Below, in pieces: positions 1 through 10,594 of a DNA stretch of 39,711 nt. This DNA is from Pelagophyceae sp. CCMP2097 (Eukaryota > Sar > Pelagophyceae): the NCBI GenBank assembly GCA_026770575.1, contig MU657166.1, forward strand, positions 85,927-125,637, read 5' to 3'. Each line of letters starts with the position of its first letter. Position 1 is the first letter of the stretch. The notes under the pieces are model-generated. The model had not been told where the DNA came from and made no database searches. It was given only the letters and a program-made list of their open reading frames with translations. Made by a program: the position numbers and the translations under genes.

Positions 1-84
1 GGCCGGTCGCGTGTGTCGCTTCATATATAAACAGTGTCCGGGTTCGCCGATTCTCCTCTGTGAGGGCGCGGTCCTACGGGGTGG

Positions 85-530
85 GCGTGGGTCACTATGG
101 GCCTCCCTGCCCCCCGGGGTGTCCGTTCAGTCTCGGCTGCCTCTTGGATCAAGAGGTTTCCTCACCCCCGGGCTGTCCGTGAAATGATCAGCCGCGTTGA
201 GGGCGCCTTGCAAGGGCGTAAACGGGCGTTTCCTCTAATATGTTGGACTTGATAAAATCATTATTTGCCTCCTTGTCTTGATTTTGACTTGATTTTACCT
301 CCTTATCGTGATACTTGACGACCATGTGTCAACTGCAGGACCGCAGGGATCGAAATTCTGGCTATGTCACGGGGCGGGTCCATACGCACTGGAGTGGTAT
401 ATGGCCGATCCTATACGATTGCCGCGAGTGGCGCTTCAGACGAGCCAAAACATAAGCTTGGATTTCCAGTTTGAGCGCTTTTAACAGACAATTTCTTTAG
501 GATCGGGCATCATGGGACTCAGCGCGACGT
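85..530 (+). repeat. Diverged direct repeat, left copy
   Basis: This stretch recurs in the same orientation at 38866-39280. Shared blocks include TATGGGCCTC, CCCCCCGGGGTGTCCGT, GAGGGCGCCTTGCAAGGGCG, GGACTTGATAAAATC, AGGACCGCAGGGATCGAAAT and CATCATGGGACTCAGCGCGA. By eye identity is about 80-85 percent with small indels. No open reading frame of note spans it. It is probably one end or internal part of a dispersed transposon family; the two copies are about 38.8 kb apart, so they are unlikely to be LTRs of a single element. Confidence 0.75.
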
Positions 531-740
531 TCTCTACCACCCCCAACAGGAGCGAAACAGCCCCCGACGAAAACTGCAGTTAACAGCACAGGCCGGGAAA
601 ACACGGGATTAGGAGAGGCAACAAAAGGCAATGTGGGAGTTTATTAAATCTAAAACGGGGTCTTTAAGTCCACCACGAAAGGGGGGGGGGGCGGAAATAT
701 GGCGGAGGATGGCCAATGATTTCCGCTGCTAGCAGGAGGG

Positions 741-1034
741 CCAAAGTGCCGCACATCGGAAGCGGTATCCATTCGTACCTATGTTGAGCGTGGATACCGC
801 TGCCGAGGTGCGGCACTTTGGTCACTGGGGCACACCTGGGTGCTTTCTAAGCGCGTCGACCACTTTTTGCGTATTGTCGGCGCTGGGAGGCGCCGAATGC
901 GTGACCTCGGGGTCGGTATCCATTCGTACCTATGTTGAGCGTGGATACCGCTGCCAAAGTGCCGCACCTCGAGGGCGGTATCCATTCGTACCTATGTTGA
1001 GCGCGGATACCGCTCTCGAGGTGCGGCACTTTGG
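741..1034. repeat. Array of three related long hairpins
   Basis: Three copies of a core (GGTATCCATTCGTACC, loop, GGATACC) lie at about 765-800, 915-949 and 975-1012. In copies 1 and 3 the core is enclosed by outer arms CCAAAGTGCCGCAC and GTGCGGCACTTTGG, so 741-821 and 954-1034 each fold into a stem of about 29 bp with a loop near 22 nt. In copy 3 the stem is almost perfect. Copy 2 keeps only the inner stem on its left side. The loops are nearly identical between copies. It could be a small foldback transposon array or a source of structured RNA; the sequence does not decide. Confidence 0.8.
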
Positions 1035-1361
1035 CCACTGGGGCAGAGTTGGAGGGCGTCCATCGCTCGACAATTGACACAGGCAGATTGCAGGCTCTAC
1101 TCACCGGCCCGGGATAAAATTTGCATGGCCGTGGGTGACCCCTCGCGGCAAGGGCACGACCCCAAGCTTGTATGCGGGATCGCCGTGCGGGCCCGAGGCG
1201 AGTGCGGTCAAGGAGTCGAGATGTTTCTCGAGAAACCCCAACTAATATCAAGAGCTCTGTCTCCTTTTTCGGCCTATGCAGAAAGTCCTGGGCGTTAGAA
1301 GCGATACCCCTTTTATCACAACTGCAACTCTTTTTAAAACGAAACTAGCCGGCAAGCGGGA

Positions 1362-1386
1362 AAGAAGAAGAAGAAGAAGAAGAAGG
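1362..1386. repeat. GAA trinucleotide microsatellite
   Basis: About eight uninterrupted AGA/GAA units just before the foldback element. Confidence 0.85.
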
Positions 1387-1408
1387 GCGGTCCTCAAAAA
1401 TAAACATA

Positions 1409-1738
1409 CAGCAGTTCCCACTTTATTTCCGAAAGTCCAAAACCAAAAGCACCGGCCAAAAGCAAAAGCAAAAAGCAAATATCCAATATCCAAAACCAAA
1501 GGCATGTCAAAATCTCAATAAGACGGATATTTAGGATTTTATCAAATCTATTTCCAAAATTGTTGAGCACAATTCTCAAAAATAAAACTTTTGGGATTTT
1601 ATTAAATCTTTAAATATCTGCCTTATTGAGATTTTGGCGTCTTTGGTTTTGGATATTGGGTTTTTGCTTTTGCTTTTGCTTTTGCTTTTGGTCGGTGCTT
1701 TTGGTTTTGGACTTACGGAAATAAAGTGGGAACTGCTG
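1409..1738. repeat. Foldback element with long inverted arms
   Basis: The left arm (1409-1526) is the reverse complement of the right arm (about 1620-1738) with few mismatches: CAGCAGTTCCCACTTTATTT on the left matches AAATAAAGTGGGAACTGCTG on the right, followed by simple runs of GCTTTT units, and ending with CAAAATCTCAATAAG against CTTATTGAGATTTTG. Even the 90-nt centre is partly palindromic. The whole 330 nt would fold into one hairpin, as expected of a foldback or MITE-like transposon. No coding capacity. Confidence 0.8.
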
Positions 1739-2126
1739 TAACGAGCTTCTCTAGGAACGACACAGGGATTTGGGGCAACTTTCGTCGGGGAGTGGCGCGC
1801 GGGCGTGGTACTGGGGCGTTAGCCTCGCGCTGGCCCGGCTCATGGCGCGCGGCGAAGTTACGTCGACGCCGCCGAGGCGCTTTCCCTGCTTGTGCGAGGC
1901 TTTTGCTTTTGCTTTTGGTCGGTGCTTTTGGTTTTGGACTTACGGAAATAAAGTGGGAACTGCTGTAACGAGCTTCTCTAGGAACGACACAGGGATTTGG
2001 GGCAACTTTCGTCGGGGAGTGGCGCGCGGGCGTGGTACTGGGGCGTTAGCCTCGCGCTGGCCCGGCTCATGGCGCGCGGCGAAGTTACGTCGACGCCGTC
2101 GAGGCGCTTTCCCTGCTTGTGCGAGG
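1673..2126 (+). repeat. 227-bp tandem duplication
   Basis: Positions 1673-1899 and 1900-2126 are nearly identical (one clear difference: GACGCCGCCGAGG against GACGCCGTCGAGG). The duplicated unit consists of the last ~65 bp of the right arm of the foldback element plus 160 bp of GC-rich flank, so the duplication postdates insertion of that element. The high identity suggests a recent event. Confidence 0.85.
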
Positions 2127-2734
2127 TCAAATAACGTCCGTTGAGAGCGCGCGACGCGGCCGTGCGTCCCACGCGGGGCCGCGGGGTCCAGTTTTTCGCT
2201 GGAGGGCCCTCGGCTCCACCCCGCGCGACCATCCCATCCCAAAGTGCCCGCCCCCCCGCCGGTGCCCTCCTCTGACCTTTCTAACAGAGCTGTGGACTCA
2301 CAGCCCACTAGATGTACGTTCCGTACCTGTGTCGTTTCTAGAGGAGGGGTACGCCGATGTCGGATCGGGCTGATTTCGGGGGCGCTGCGACCGGACGGGG
2401 CCAACTAGAGCCCCCCCCGGGGGCTTTGCGATCCGACCGCGCCGCGAGCGAAAATGTGGTCCAAAAATCCGGATAACATTCGGAAAGTGCAAACTTAACT
2501 CCTCTTCTTTGTCGGCTTGTTTTGTTAAAGAGCAGTCATCTTCACTTGAAAGTCTCTTTTCAACTTCCTTTACAAAACCAAACGTCAAAGAAGAGGATTT
2601 GGTTGATTGGTTGGTTGCTAGCCTTAAGATCAACCCAGGGTGGGCCTTGCTTATAATCCACCCTGGGTGGGGCTGTAGTCCGGACCGGGAATAGCTTACG
2701 CGACGCGTGTCGTGGACGAGCAGGGTGTAGACGA
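2127..2734. other. Intergenic, no gene seen
   Basis: No coding signal seen. Around 2623-2690 two copies of a short palindromic motif (ACCCAGGGTGG / CCACCCTGGGTGG) occur with flanking words (CTTAAGATC, GGGGCTGTA) that recur at 13960-13997 inside the first GrpE intron and in reduced form at 35155. At 2694-2730 begins another dispersed word, GCTTACGCGACGCGTGTCGT, also present at 24556 (beside the assembly gap) and inverted at 33060-33095. Confidence 0.5.
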
Positions 2735-2872
2735 GCAGTGACAAAGAGAGCTCCAAAGATTTCCGTAGAAAGAGGACACCGAGTATACCGGGCGAATGGG
2801 ACGCGTCCGACGAGGACGCGGGTCTGCGGTATAGAAGGATTTCAAACCGCTCTCAGGGCTCTTTGTCACTGC
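2735..2872. mobile_element. Possible small inverted-repeat element
   Basis: GCAGTGACAAAGAG (2735-2748) is perfectly inverted as CTCTTTGTCACTGC (2859-2872). The 138-bp length and lack of coding capacity fit a MITE, but no convincing target-site duplication is visible, so the boundaries are provisional. Confidence 0.45.
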
Positions 2873-3485
2873 ATGCCGACCAAGCTCTCACAGAACACCC
2901 GAAACTAATTCAGCGGAGGCTCTCGAAATGGAAGAATTAATCAAATCATTTTTGTTTTCATCGGGCGGTGGCAGAACTCGAGGCGGCCGCATCGGCGGGG
3001 GCCCGATGCGACGCCGAGAGGCAGCAATCAGTCGACGGAAACCCCGGGGAGGGGTCTCTATCAATAAACCTCGAAACGAAGTCAGGCTTCCAGGCCGGAA
3101 GGCCCTTGGCGCGCGTCGCCAGTTTCCCGGGGCGTCTCCTCGCTGAGGTAATGGCCGCCAATAACTTTGGCCCTTTGTTCTTGGTCTGTCGGAGCGCCCT
3201 GTGGGTTGCGATGGCGCTAGTTGGCGTGTCGGTGCCAAAGGAGAGGCCGATTTTGAATGGCCCAGGGATTGGTCCAGTCCTCTGCTCTGGCACTTTGGCT
3301 TCCGGCGCTAAAGTAGATTGTCTGCGAGTGAGGCTGATAAAAACACCGAGTTGGACCCCAGGGAACATGGTTGGAACAGCGTTTCCAGGGAATTTCATAA
3401 AACATCCGAAAACATGATGTTTAAAACAAACAAGAGTAAAATACCCTCAAAACAAACAGGAGTAAAATGCCCTTATAGGTAGGAT

Positions 3486-3746
3486 ATGGAGCCCATACAA
3501 GGCATTTTGGGTAGGCTATTGTTTGATAAGGCCCTTTTGGAAGTGTATGAAGGCACTTTTTTGATACAAGACATTTTAGGTGGGCTATTGTTTGATAAGG
3601 CCCTTTTGGAAGTGCACGAAGGCACTTTTTTGGGGGGGATAAGGTCCTTTAAGCGGGTAGCAGGGTCTTACTCAACGGGAAATAAAGAGCACATGCTTTT
3701 TTACCCTCGGTGGGAACGCAACAAGCACGTACTTTTGGGGATTTGA
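3486..3746 (+). repeat. 69-bp tandem repeat inside a short ORF
   Basis: Two copies of a 69-bp unit (about 3495-3563 and 3564-3632) lie in tandem. The unit is a multiple of three, so an 86-codon ORF runs through both, with near-identical 23-residue segments (shared core LLFDKALLEV, then EGTFL). Similarity is at both DNA and protein level, no family is recognised, and the surrounding DNA is repeat-like. I therefore treat it as a repeat that happens to be open, not as a supported gene. Confidence 0.35.
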
Positions 3747-3749
3747 TTA

Positions 3750-4653
3750 AAACGGCGTTTCTTTATTATGCTTTTATCGGCCTTGTCTGCAGGACATACA
3801 AAAAATAAAGGGGTTAAGTTTGCACTTTTGGGAAGTTTTTGGGGTTCTCCCTTGTCATTGTCTGAGTTCAACATCCCTGCCGCTTCGCTGGGGCCAGCTC
3901 TACACTCTGGCCCTACCAGAATCCGACCTAGCGTCCCGTGGAGGTGCGGGATTTCACCCTAAGTCTAGGCTGTGGGCTCCATTTTTGTAAGTTATGGGTT
4001 CCATTTTACTTTTAAAGGCGCCCGCAATTACAGAAGAATATTCTGGAGTTTAACGCCGTTTGATTTATAAAAGCTGATGTACGCTCGGCGGACGAAGCCG
4101 TACGTAAAAAAAACTTCGTCCGGGATCGGCCACCAGCCCGCACCGTAGCGACCAAAAGTAACCACATACCTCGCCTGCAGCCCGAGAAATGTATATCTGA
4201 GCGATAATTCTGGTGGATAATGATAATGTATTACCATCTCTCCCCATCTATTGCTTCATGTTTGACTTCCCTTCTTTTTCTTCTATTAATAATAGTATTA
4301 TGCGCTCATACGAGGCTGCTAAAACCAACAGGCGGTGCCGCCGCGTCATTCACACAATGTTTTTTTTCTTTCTTTCGCGCCGCCAATGAAGGCACCGCGG
4401 CTTGTGGGGTATGCTGCACTGGATCGGCCTCGGCTCGTCGCTTGGTGAAGCGGCAGTGGGCCTTTTGGGGGAGCGGGGGAGCGGTGGCGCTTTACAAAGT
4501 GTTGGCGCCACCGCCCATCTTTTCGTCCTCTCGGTCAGGTGGGTTCTCGACGCCGAACGACGGGGGCGACCGGGCGCGCGAGCGGCCCCTTGGTCGCTAA
4601 AACATCCCTGCGGGTAAACACCACGCTTTCGCCGCCCGCGTCGCGTCGGCTGA
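3750..4653. other. Intergenic upstream of PhyH gene
   Basis: AT-rich up to about 4380, then GC-rich. No coding exon could be supported: frames are open only because of composition. The part just before 4654 would hold the promoter and leader of the dioxygenase gene. Confidence 0.4.
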
Positions 4654-5997
4654 ATGGCCGAAAGCCGCGCTGCGAAGATGCAGGCTTTGCTGGAGAAGTC
4701 GCAGGACCGTGCTTCGGCGCAGACGGCGCTGCGGGATAAGCTGCAGCTGAAGATTTGGTTGGAAGCGCTCAAGCTCAAAACGAGACGCGCGCGAGAGGCA
4801 GAAGAGGCGAAAAGGCCGCCCGGCGAGGCAGACGCGCGGCGGCCGGCCGGCGACGAGGCAGAAGAGGCGCAGCGGCCGGCCGGCGGCGAGGCAGACGAGG
4901 CGCTGCCGCCGCGCTCGGGGGCGCCGCCGCGCATAGAGGCGGAGCCTCCCGAGAAAGACGCGCCGGCCGTCGACGCCTCTATGGCGTGCGCGTACGCCGA
5001 GTCGCTGGTCCACGACTTTGGGTCGCTTGTGCACGGCGCCGCGTCGTCGCCGGTGGATAAGCGATCCGCGGCCCGGGCCGCCGCTACGACGCTGCGGAGG
5101 TGAGAGCCCGCGTCTGCACGCATGCTGCGGCGTCGTACGCACGCGAATTCGCACAAGACTGGCGCAGGCACGGCGTGTGCCACGTCATCGGCGCTTGTGA
5201 CGGCGGCGCCGACGGCGCGTCAAAGGCCGCCGTCCTCCAAGCGTGCCTTTCCGCGAGCGAAGAAAGAGTCGCGTTGCTCCTCGGCCACGTGGCCGCGCAG
5301 GGCCTCGAATCGCGCGGCTTGAAGACGAAAGAAATCGTGTGCCGCAATTATGGCCGCTACGACGTGCCCCTCGACGACGCCAACGTGGCGGCGCTCGCAC
5401 GGACGGGCGCGTGGCTGCAAATCACACGGCGCGTGCTCGGTTTAGACAGCTACCTTTTAAAGTGCGGATTAGTGCGTTTTTCCTGCATCCGTCTCCCGGA
5501 TTGAATTCGTACGAAATCGCCAGGTCTACGCCGAGCCCGGAGCGGCGCAGCAGACGGTCCACGCGGACGGCAAACACCTCTTCGCCGACGACTCCCACGA
5601 CGGCGATTCGCGCGGCGCGGGGGATCGCCACCTGGCCGCGCACTGTATCACCGTGTTTGTACCGCTGGTCGACATGTGCCTCGCCATCGGCCCGACGCAG
5701 TTCTTCCCCGGAACGCACCGAAACGATTCGGACCTCGTCGCGGCGATGCGCGGATCAGCGCCGTCGGCGAGCTTTGAGACAGCAAAGGCCGGCGATTGTA
5801 TCCTCTTCGACTCTCGCGTACGGCACCGCGGCCTGGCCAATTCGACGGCAGAGGCGAGGCCGCTGCTCTACTTTACGTACGCGCGCTCGTGGTTCCGAGA
5901 CGCCACAAACTACTCGAACCTCTCGCTGTTCGACGCGGAGACGATACACCGACCCGCCTCGCTCAACCGACCCGCCTCGATCTTCGAGGCCGACTAA
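4654..5997 (+). CDS. Phytanoyl-CoA dioxygenase (PhyH)-like 2OG-Fe(II) oxygenase
   Basis: Proposed exons 4654-5099, 5168-5471 and 5524-5997 join in frame (introns 68 and 52 nt, GT..AG) to give 407 aa. Residues 1-110 are a charged, Ala/Glu/Arg-rich low-complexity segment with repeated RPAG/EADEA units. The catalytic part starts near residue 150 (HGVCHVIG). The iron facial triad is visible: HxD at H263/D265 (QTVHADG) and the distal H351 (RVRHRGL), with R362 (ARPLLYF) as the 2-oxoglutarate-binding Arg; FFPGTHR is the usual PhyH turn. Family members hydroxylate lipids or small molecules with O2 and 2-oxoglutarate; the substrate here cannot be told. No targeting signal is seen. It lies 353 bp upstream of VDE on the same strand. 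Confidence 0.82.
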
Positions 5998-6350
5998 GCT
6001 CAAGGGAAAATTGAACCCACGCTCGGCCGACTCTCAAAGCCTCGGAATGCGGCGGGCCTGTTTCCGGGGGCGCCGGCAGTGCCGCGTGCCAGCGAGCGTG
6101 CCGTTAGTGCCGGTGGTGCCGCAAAGCGGCTTGGAGTGGCTTGGAGTGGCGGGGAAGCACGAGCCGTGCGGCGTCGTCGCCGGCCGGTCCGCGGCTTTTC
6201 GGGCGCGCGGGGCGCCCAGGCCGGCGCACTGCCCGAGGGCCCGGCCGCTGGAGGAAGCACACTGGCAGAATCTCTTTGAACTCTTTGTGAACCTTCTTTT
6301 CAGCGAACGTTCTTGGTGGACCTCAATAATTCAACGTGGGTCCTGACACG
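5998..6350. other. Intergenic, VDE promoter region
   Basis: GC-rich 353-bp spacer between the end of the dioxygenase gene and the VDE start codon. It holds a short direct repeat (GGAGTGGCTTGGAGTGGC) around 6130-6150. No exon supported; it must contain the VDE promoter and leader. Confidence 0.45.
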
Positions 6351-8086
6351 ATGGCCGCGCGAAGGTGCCTCGCAGCGCTCCTGGTGGCGCAGTGCGCGCT
6401 GGGCCTGCAGCCGCTGCGCAAGGCCGTCTCGCCGGCGAAGGTGCCTCTGCTGAATGTGGCCGAGGCTTTGGCGCGGAAAGGCGTCGCGTCGCTTGGTGCT
6501 GCGGCCATCTGCTTCAGTACCTTCAGCGTCGGAGCGCCGGCCTACGCCGCCCAGGACATGTCCAACGTCGGACGCTGCGTCATCAACAAGTCCGAGAACC
6601 GGCGTCGGCGGAGCGGGGAAGCCGTATACGAGGCGGGGGTCTAAGAGTCTTGAAGGTGTGCCGACGCCGCCCGTAGGTGCTCGCTGGAGCTGGCCAAGTG
6701 CATCACGAACCCCAAATGCGCGGCGAATTTGATCTGCATCAACACCTGCGCCGGCAAGGCCGACGAGTGCGTTTGTTGACATTCTGACTCGTTTTTTTTC
6801 GCGGTCAGTGGCTTCGTAGGACCGAGTGCCAGATCCGCTGCGGCGACCTCTTCGACAACGCCGCCATCGGCGAGTTCAACGCCTGCGCGGTGTCACAGAA
6901 GAGCTGCGTCCCGCAGCGCAACAACCCGCGTCCTTTGAATCCGCGACTTTGAGCAGCGGCAGGGGCGACGCCGACCGCGCCATTGATATTGAAAATAGGC
7001 GCCGACGACGGCGCGTTCCCGATCCCGCCGGACTCTGCGCTTGTGAAGACGTTCGACACAAAGTCAATGGACGGCCGGTGGTTCATCTCCGCGGGCCTCA
7101 ACCCAATCTTCGACACGTTCGACTGCCAGGTTCGTCGGTGCAGGCACAGCGGGGGCGGTCGCGGCGCGCGTGTGCTGTCGAATTTGCATCCAACGAACCA
7201 CCACATCCGAATCGTCTAGGTGCACTACTTTAACGCGCCCGCGCCCGGCAAGCTCTACGGCAAACTGAATTGGCGCATCGCCGAGCCGGATGGCGAGTTC
7301 TTCAACAAGCAGGCCGTGCAAGAATTCATCCAGGATCCGAAGAACCCTGCGGTGCTGTATAACCACGATAACGAATATTTGCACTACCAGGTAAGCACCG
7401 ATCCCGTAGGCATCCTTCCAACTTGCTCATTAGGACGACTGGTACATCCTCGACGCGGAGACGGCGCCGAAGGACGAGGCGGACGCGTTCATTTTGGTTT
7501 ACTACCGCGGCAAGAACGACGCCTGGGACGGCTACGGCGGAGCGGTCTTGTACACGCGCGCGCGTGTCGCCTCGCAATCCGTGACAGACCGCGCCGCAGC
7601 AGCGACGCAGCGCGCCGGCATCGACTTCCGCTCGTTCCAACGCGCGGACAACACGTGCTCCGAGTTGAAGGACTCGCAGAGGACCGTACGTGCCCTGACT
7701 CGAAACCCCGTATCGACACCGCTGTCTTAGGCAATGAGAGAAAAGTACGCCAAGTCCGTGCTGCTGACGGCGGAGAAGGAGCTGCAGGAGGAGGCGACGA
7801 ACCTGCGCAACTCCGCATCGACCATCGTCTCCAAAGACTACCGTGCGTATTTGCCGAGTTTCAAGACGACGACTCGCCGCCGGATCCGAGGGACGCAGGC
7901 AACGATCCCAAGGGTGCAGGTGACGTCGAGCGCGCCACGGGCGCGCTGGAGAAGTACGTGGCCGACTTCGAGCGCACCGTCGCCGACGACGCCGTCAAGC
8001 TCGAGAAGTTACTCGAGGCGGACATCGTCGCGGCAGAGAAGGAACTGTTGCGCGAGGAACAGCTCCTCTTCGGCAAAAAGCCGTAG
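6351..8086 (+). CDS. VDE: Violaxanthin de-epoxidase, plastid lumen
   Basis: Eight exons (6351-6589, 6677-6766, 6820-6929, 6999-7129, 7220-7390, 7434-7685, 7731-7842, 7899-8086) join in phase to 430 aa; introns are 43-90 nt. VDE converts violaxanthin to antheraxanthin and zeaxanthin (diadinoxanthin to diatoxanthin in many ochrophytes) in the acidified thylakoid lumen, using ascorbate. Presequence: ER-type signal (1-21), transit region, and a second hydrophobic stretch ending APAYA|A near 66, as expected for the lumen. Then comes the Cys-rich domain (about 75-140, ten Cys, including [10 protein letters not shown] and [11 protein letters not shown]), the lipocalin core ([57 protein letters not shown]) and a Glu/Lys-rich C-terminal coil (from ~335) seen in plant VDE. 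Convergent with the next gene. Confidence 0.96.
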
Positions 8087-8232
8087 GCCGGGCCCCCACA
8101 ACCCGGCGCCAAAGCCCCTGGCCTATCAGACTAAGGCCCGCGCACCGGACGCACAGATCTGGGGAAAAGGTGGGGCATTGATTATGTAGCAACTACGGAT
8201 CGATGCGCCAAAGCACCGCACGGAGACTGGGG

Positions 8233-10428
8233 TCAATTCGCCGGCGGCGCCTCGTCGTCTTGGGGCCGCGCCGCCTCGGGTGGTACCTCGTCGTCGCCTC
8301 GCACCGCCGACGCCACAGCGTCGTCCGTATTCCGTGCCGCGGCAGCTGCCGCGCCAGACTCGTACGGGTCGCCGTGGATGTCCGGACCCGGCGCGTCGTC
8401 GCCCGGGTGCGGCTCCTCGGGCGCGTCGACGAGCGGCTCGGCGGCGTACGCGTCGCCCTCGGGCGCGTCGGCGGGCTCTTGGGCGGCATACGCGTCGCGG
8501 GCTTCGTCGGGCGAATCGGCGGGGACCTCGTCGTCGCCGCGCAGGGCTTGCTGCTCGCCCTCGAGGAGCGCCTCGCCGTCGTCGGGCTCTGCCGCGGCGT
8601 CGTATGGTCTCCGGTGCCCAGTTGGCTGCTCCACGTCCTCCACGTCCGGCTGCAAAACGCGCGGCGCGTCGTCGCCGGCGTTCACAGAGGCCGCCGCTGC
8701 GCCGGCAGGGCTTTCGGCCGCCGCGTCGTCGGTGCCGGGCGCTTCGTCGTCGCCGGCCTCGGTGGTGCTGTCAGGAGGCGCATCTTCGGGGTGTTGGAGG
8801 GCCTCTGCTCGAAGTTGCTTGGCGCGCAGTTTTGCCACGTCCGCCGCCGCGGCGGCGGCCTCGCCCTTGGCTTTTTTGACCGCCGCCGACGCCGCGATGA
8901 TCTCGTCGTCGTCGGCGTCGTCCGCGTCCTCCGTAGCCGCCGCCGCAGCGCCCGTCGCCGCCGCCGAAACGACCGGAGCCGCAGCCGCAGCGCCCGCAGG
9001 GGCCGACGGCGCGGCCGGGGGAGCCTCGCTCGGCGCGGCTCTCCTAGAGTGCCATCATCGAGTGACGAGAGGTCCCCACCCGCCGCCGGTAAAAGAGCTC
9101 ACCGCCCTTCGGCGTGCGTTTCGGGCAGCGTCGGCGCTGCGTGCTGGGCGTCTGCGACGACGTGGGCGAGGTCCGCGAGACTCCTGGCCGCGTCGAAAAT
9201 TTCCTTTTTGTCGGCCATGTCCACGTGCAAAGTCTTCAACATTTTATCAAGCTCAAAAGTCTCGTGCCTCGCCGCGTCGCGGTCCAGCCGCGCCGAATCG
9301 CGCTCCGCCAAAGCCAGGCTTAGCACTGCCGCCTTTTGTGGGAGAGTCGCCGTGATAGCCTTTGCAACTCCGAGGTCGCTCCGGCAGAGGGAGAGTTGCT
9401 GCGTGGCAGCCTGCCGTAAAAGCTCCAGCGTATCTTCGTGCCCGACGCGGTCCGCTACACGCGTCTGAGCGTGCTCCTCGACGCGGCGGCCAACGTCCCG
9501 TTCCATCGCCGAACGCGCCTACAAGTACGTTGACGCGCCAAGACGCCGGGAAAGGCGTGCTATGACGCTCGCAAAGGGCCTCTTTTTCGCCGCAAAAGGC
9601 GGACGCACGTCGTTGGCGGCGTCGAGTTGGGCCTGGACGCCGTCGAGCTGCTGGGAGAGGTGGACAGCGCCCGCGGTGGCCGTCGAGAGGTCATTCGTCA
9701 GACGTGCGACTTCGGCCTCCAAAGGCCGTTTCGCAGCCGCCAAGCTCCTAAGAGGCGTGCTCGCCCAAGACAAAGACGGCGGGCACAAGACGCGACTCAC
9801 TCCTCTGCGGCCTTTTCAAACGTGAGAGTGGCCTGCGACGGACAGTCGGCGGCTTTTGAGGGCGAGAGAGGCGGAGAGAGGCGGAAACTCACCTCGGACA
9901 TCTCCTTGACCTTGCGCGCCTCCAGCTCCTGCAGCTGACGCCCGCACTCGCCGCGCCTGAAGAGCGCGCTCCGTGAAAACGGGGGCTGCGGCGACCCTTC
10001 CTCGGCGTTCCAGACGCCGGTGTTGACATCTTGCCCGTCTCCATAATTTGGGACTGCGCCTCGGCGCGCGCGTTGTAGACGCTGAGGATGGCGCCGATCA
10101 CCACGAGGGACACGAGAAGGTCTTTAACTCGGAACCTAAGAGGCTCGACGCATCCCCGACGATAAACCCGCCTCCCGAAAAGGCACCACGCACTTCCCCC
10201 CGCCCGCGGGGCCGCGCGGAGCCATGAGGGGTGCCGCCGACAGCGTGCTGTACGGGGGCCGCGCTCGGATCCTTCACAACCCAGCTGTTTGTTTCGTTTT
10301 TGCGGCCTCCCGCCGAGCCCGCATTTTTGGCGATTTTGACCTTGCACTTGGCTCCTCAAAATAGACACGATGCCAAGGAAGGTGCAGCCACCAAGTACAC
10401 GCGACAAGGATGCGGCTACATACTTCAT
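8233..10428 (-). CDS. Single-TM coiled-coil protein with acidic tail
   Basis: Exons (minus) 10135-10028, 9956-9893, 9832-9801, 9747-9609, 9518-9103 and 9043-8233 close in phase. The first exon is unresolved: a Met at 10428 (MKYVAAS) is the best start but its splice to 10135 would need a ~270-nt intron, long for this genome. The protein has a membrane segment (LLVSLVVIGAILSVYNARAE), heptad-rich helices (RQLQELEARKVKEMSE; VARLTNDLSTAT; HLSQQLDGVQAQLDAAND; a ~138-residue helix in the fifth exon), then a ~270-residue Ala/Pro/Asp/Glu-rich tail. I do not recognise a family. It is convergent with VDE (146 bp between stop codons). Possible role: membrane-anchored tether or scaffold, by architecture only. 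Confidence 0.7.
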
Positions 10429-10594
10429 GTTGGCGCTAGGTCCCCGGGAAAGTTTCTCTAAAATACACGGGAACCCCAAAAGGGGGTACGCCTAAAGTAC
10501 CCTTCCCGGGGCTGTTAAGCAAGCAAGCCCCCCCGGCGCCGGAGGTGGGCGAGTGGATCACAGGGCACAGTTGAGATTAGATAGGGATTTCGCG

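Noticed and set aside
741..1034. CRISPR-like array (repeats with spacers)
   Set aside because: Only three units, unequal spacing, each a long hairpin, in a eukaryotic genome with introns; no cas genes.
4350..5183. Minus-strand frame of 277 codons opposite the first PhyH gene
   Set aside because: Ser/Ala/Arg-rich compositional shadow; the plus strand gives an in-phase spliced oxygenase with complete catalytic residues.
8203..9468. Long plus-strand open frame (about 420 codons)
   Set aside because: It is the antisense of a GC-rich, Ala/Asp-rich minus-strand coding region; its protein is Arg/Val-rich composition with no motif, while the minus strand gives phased exons with coiled-coil helices.
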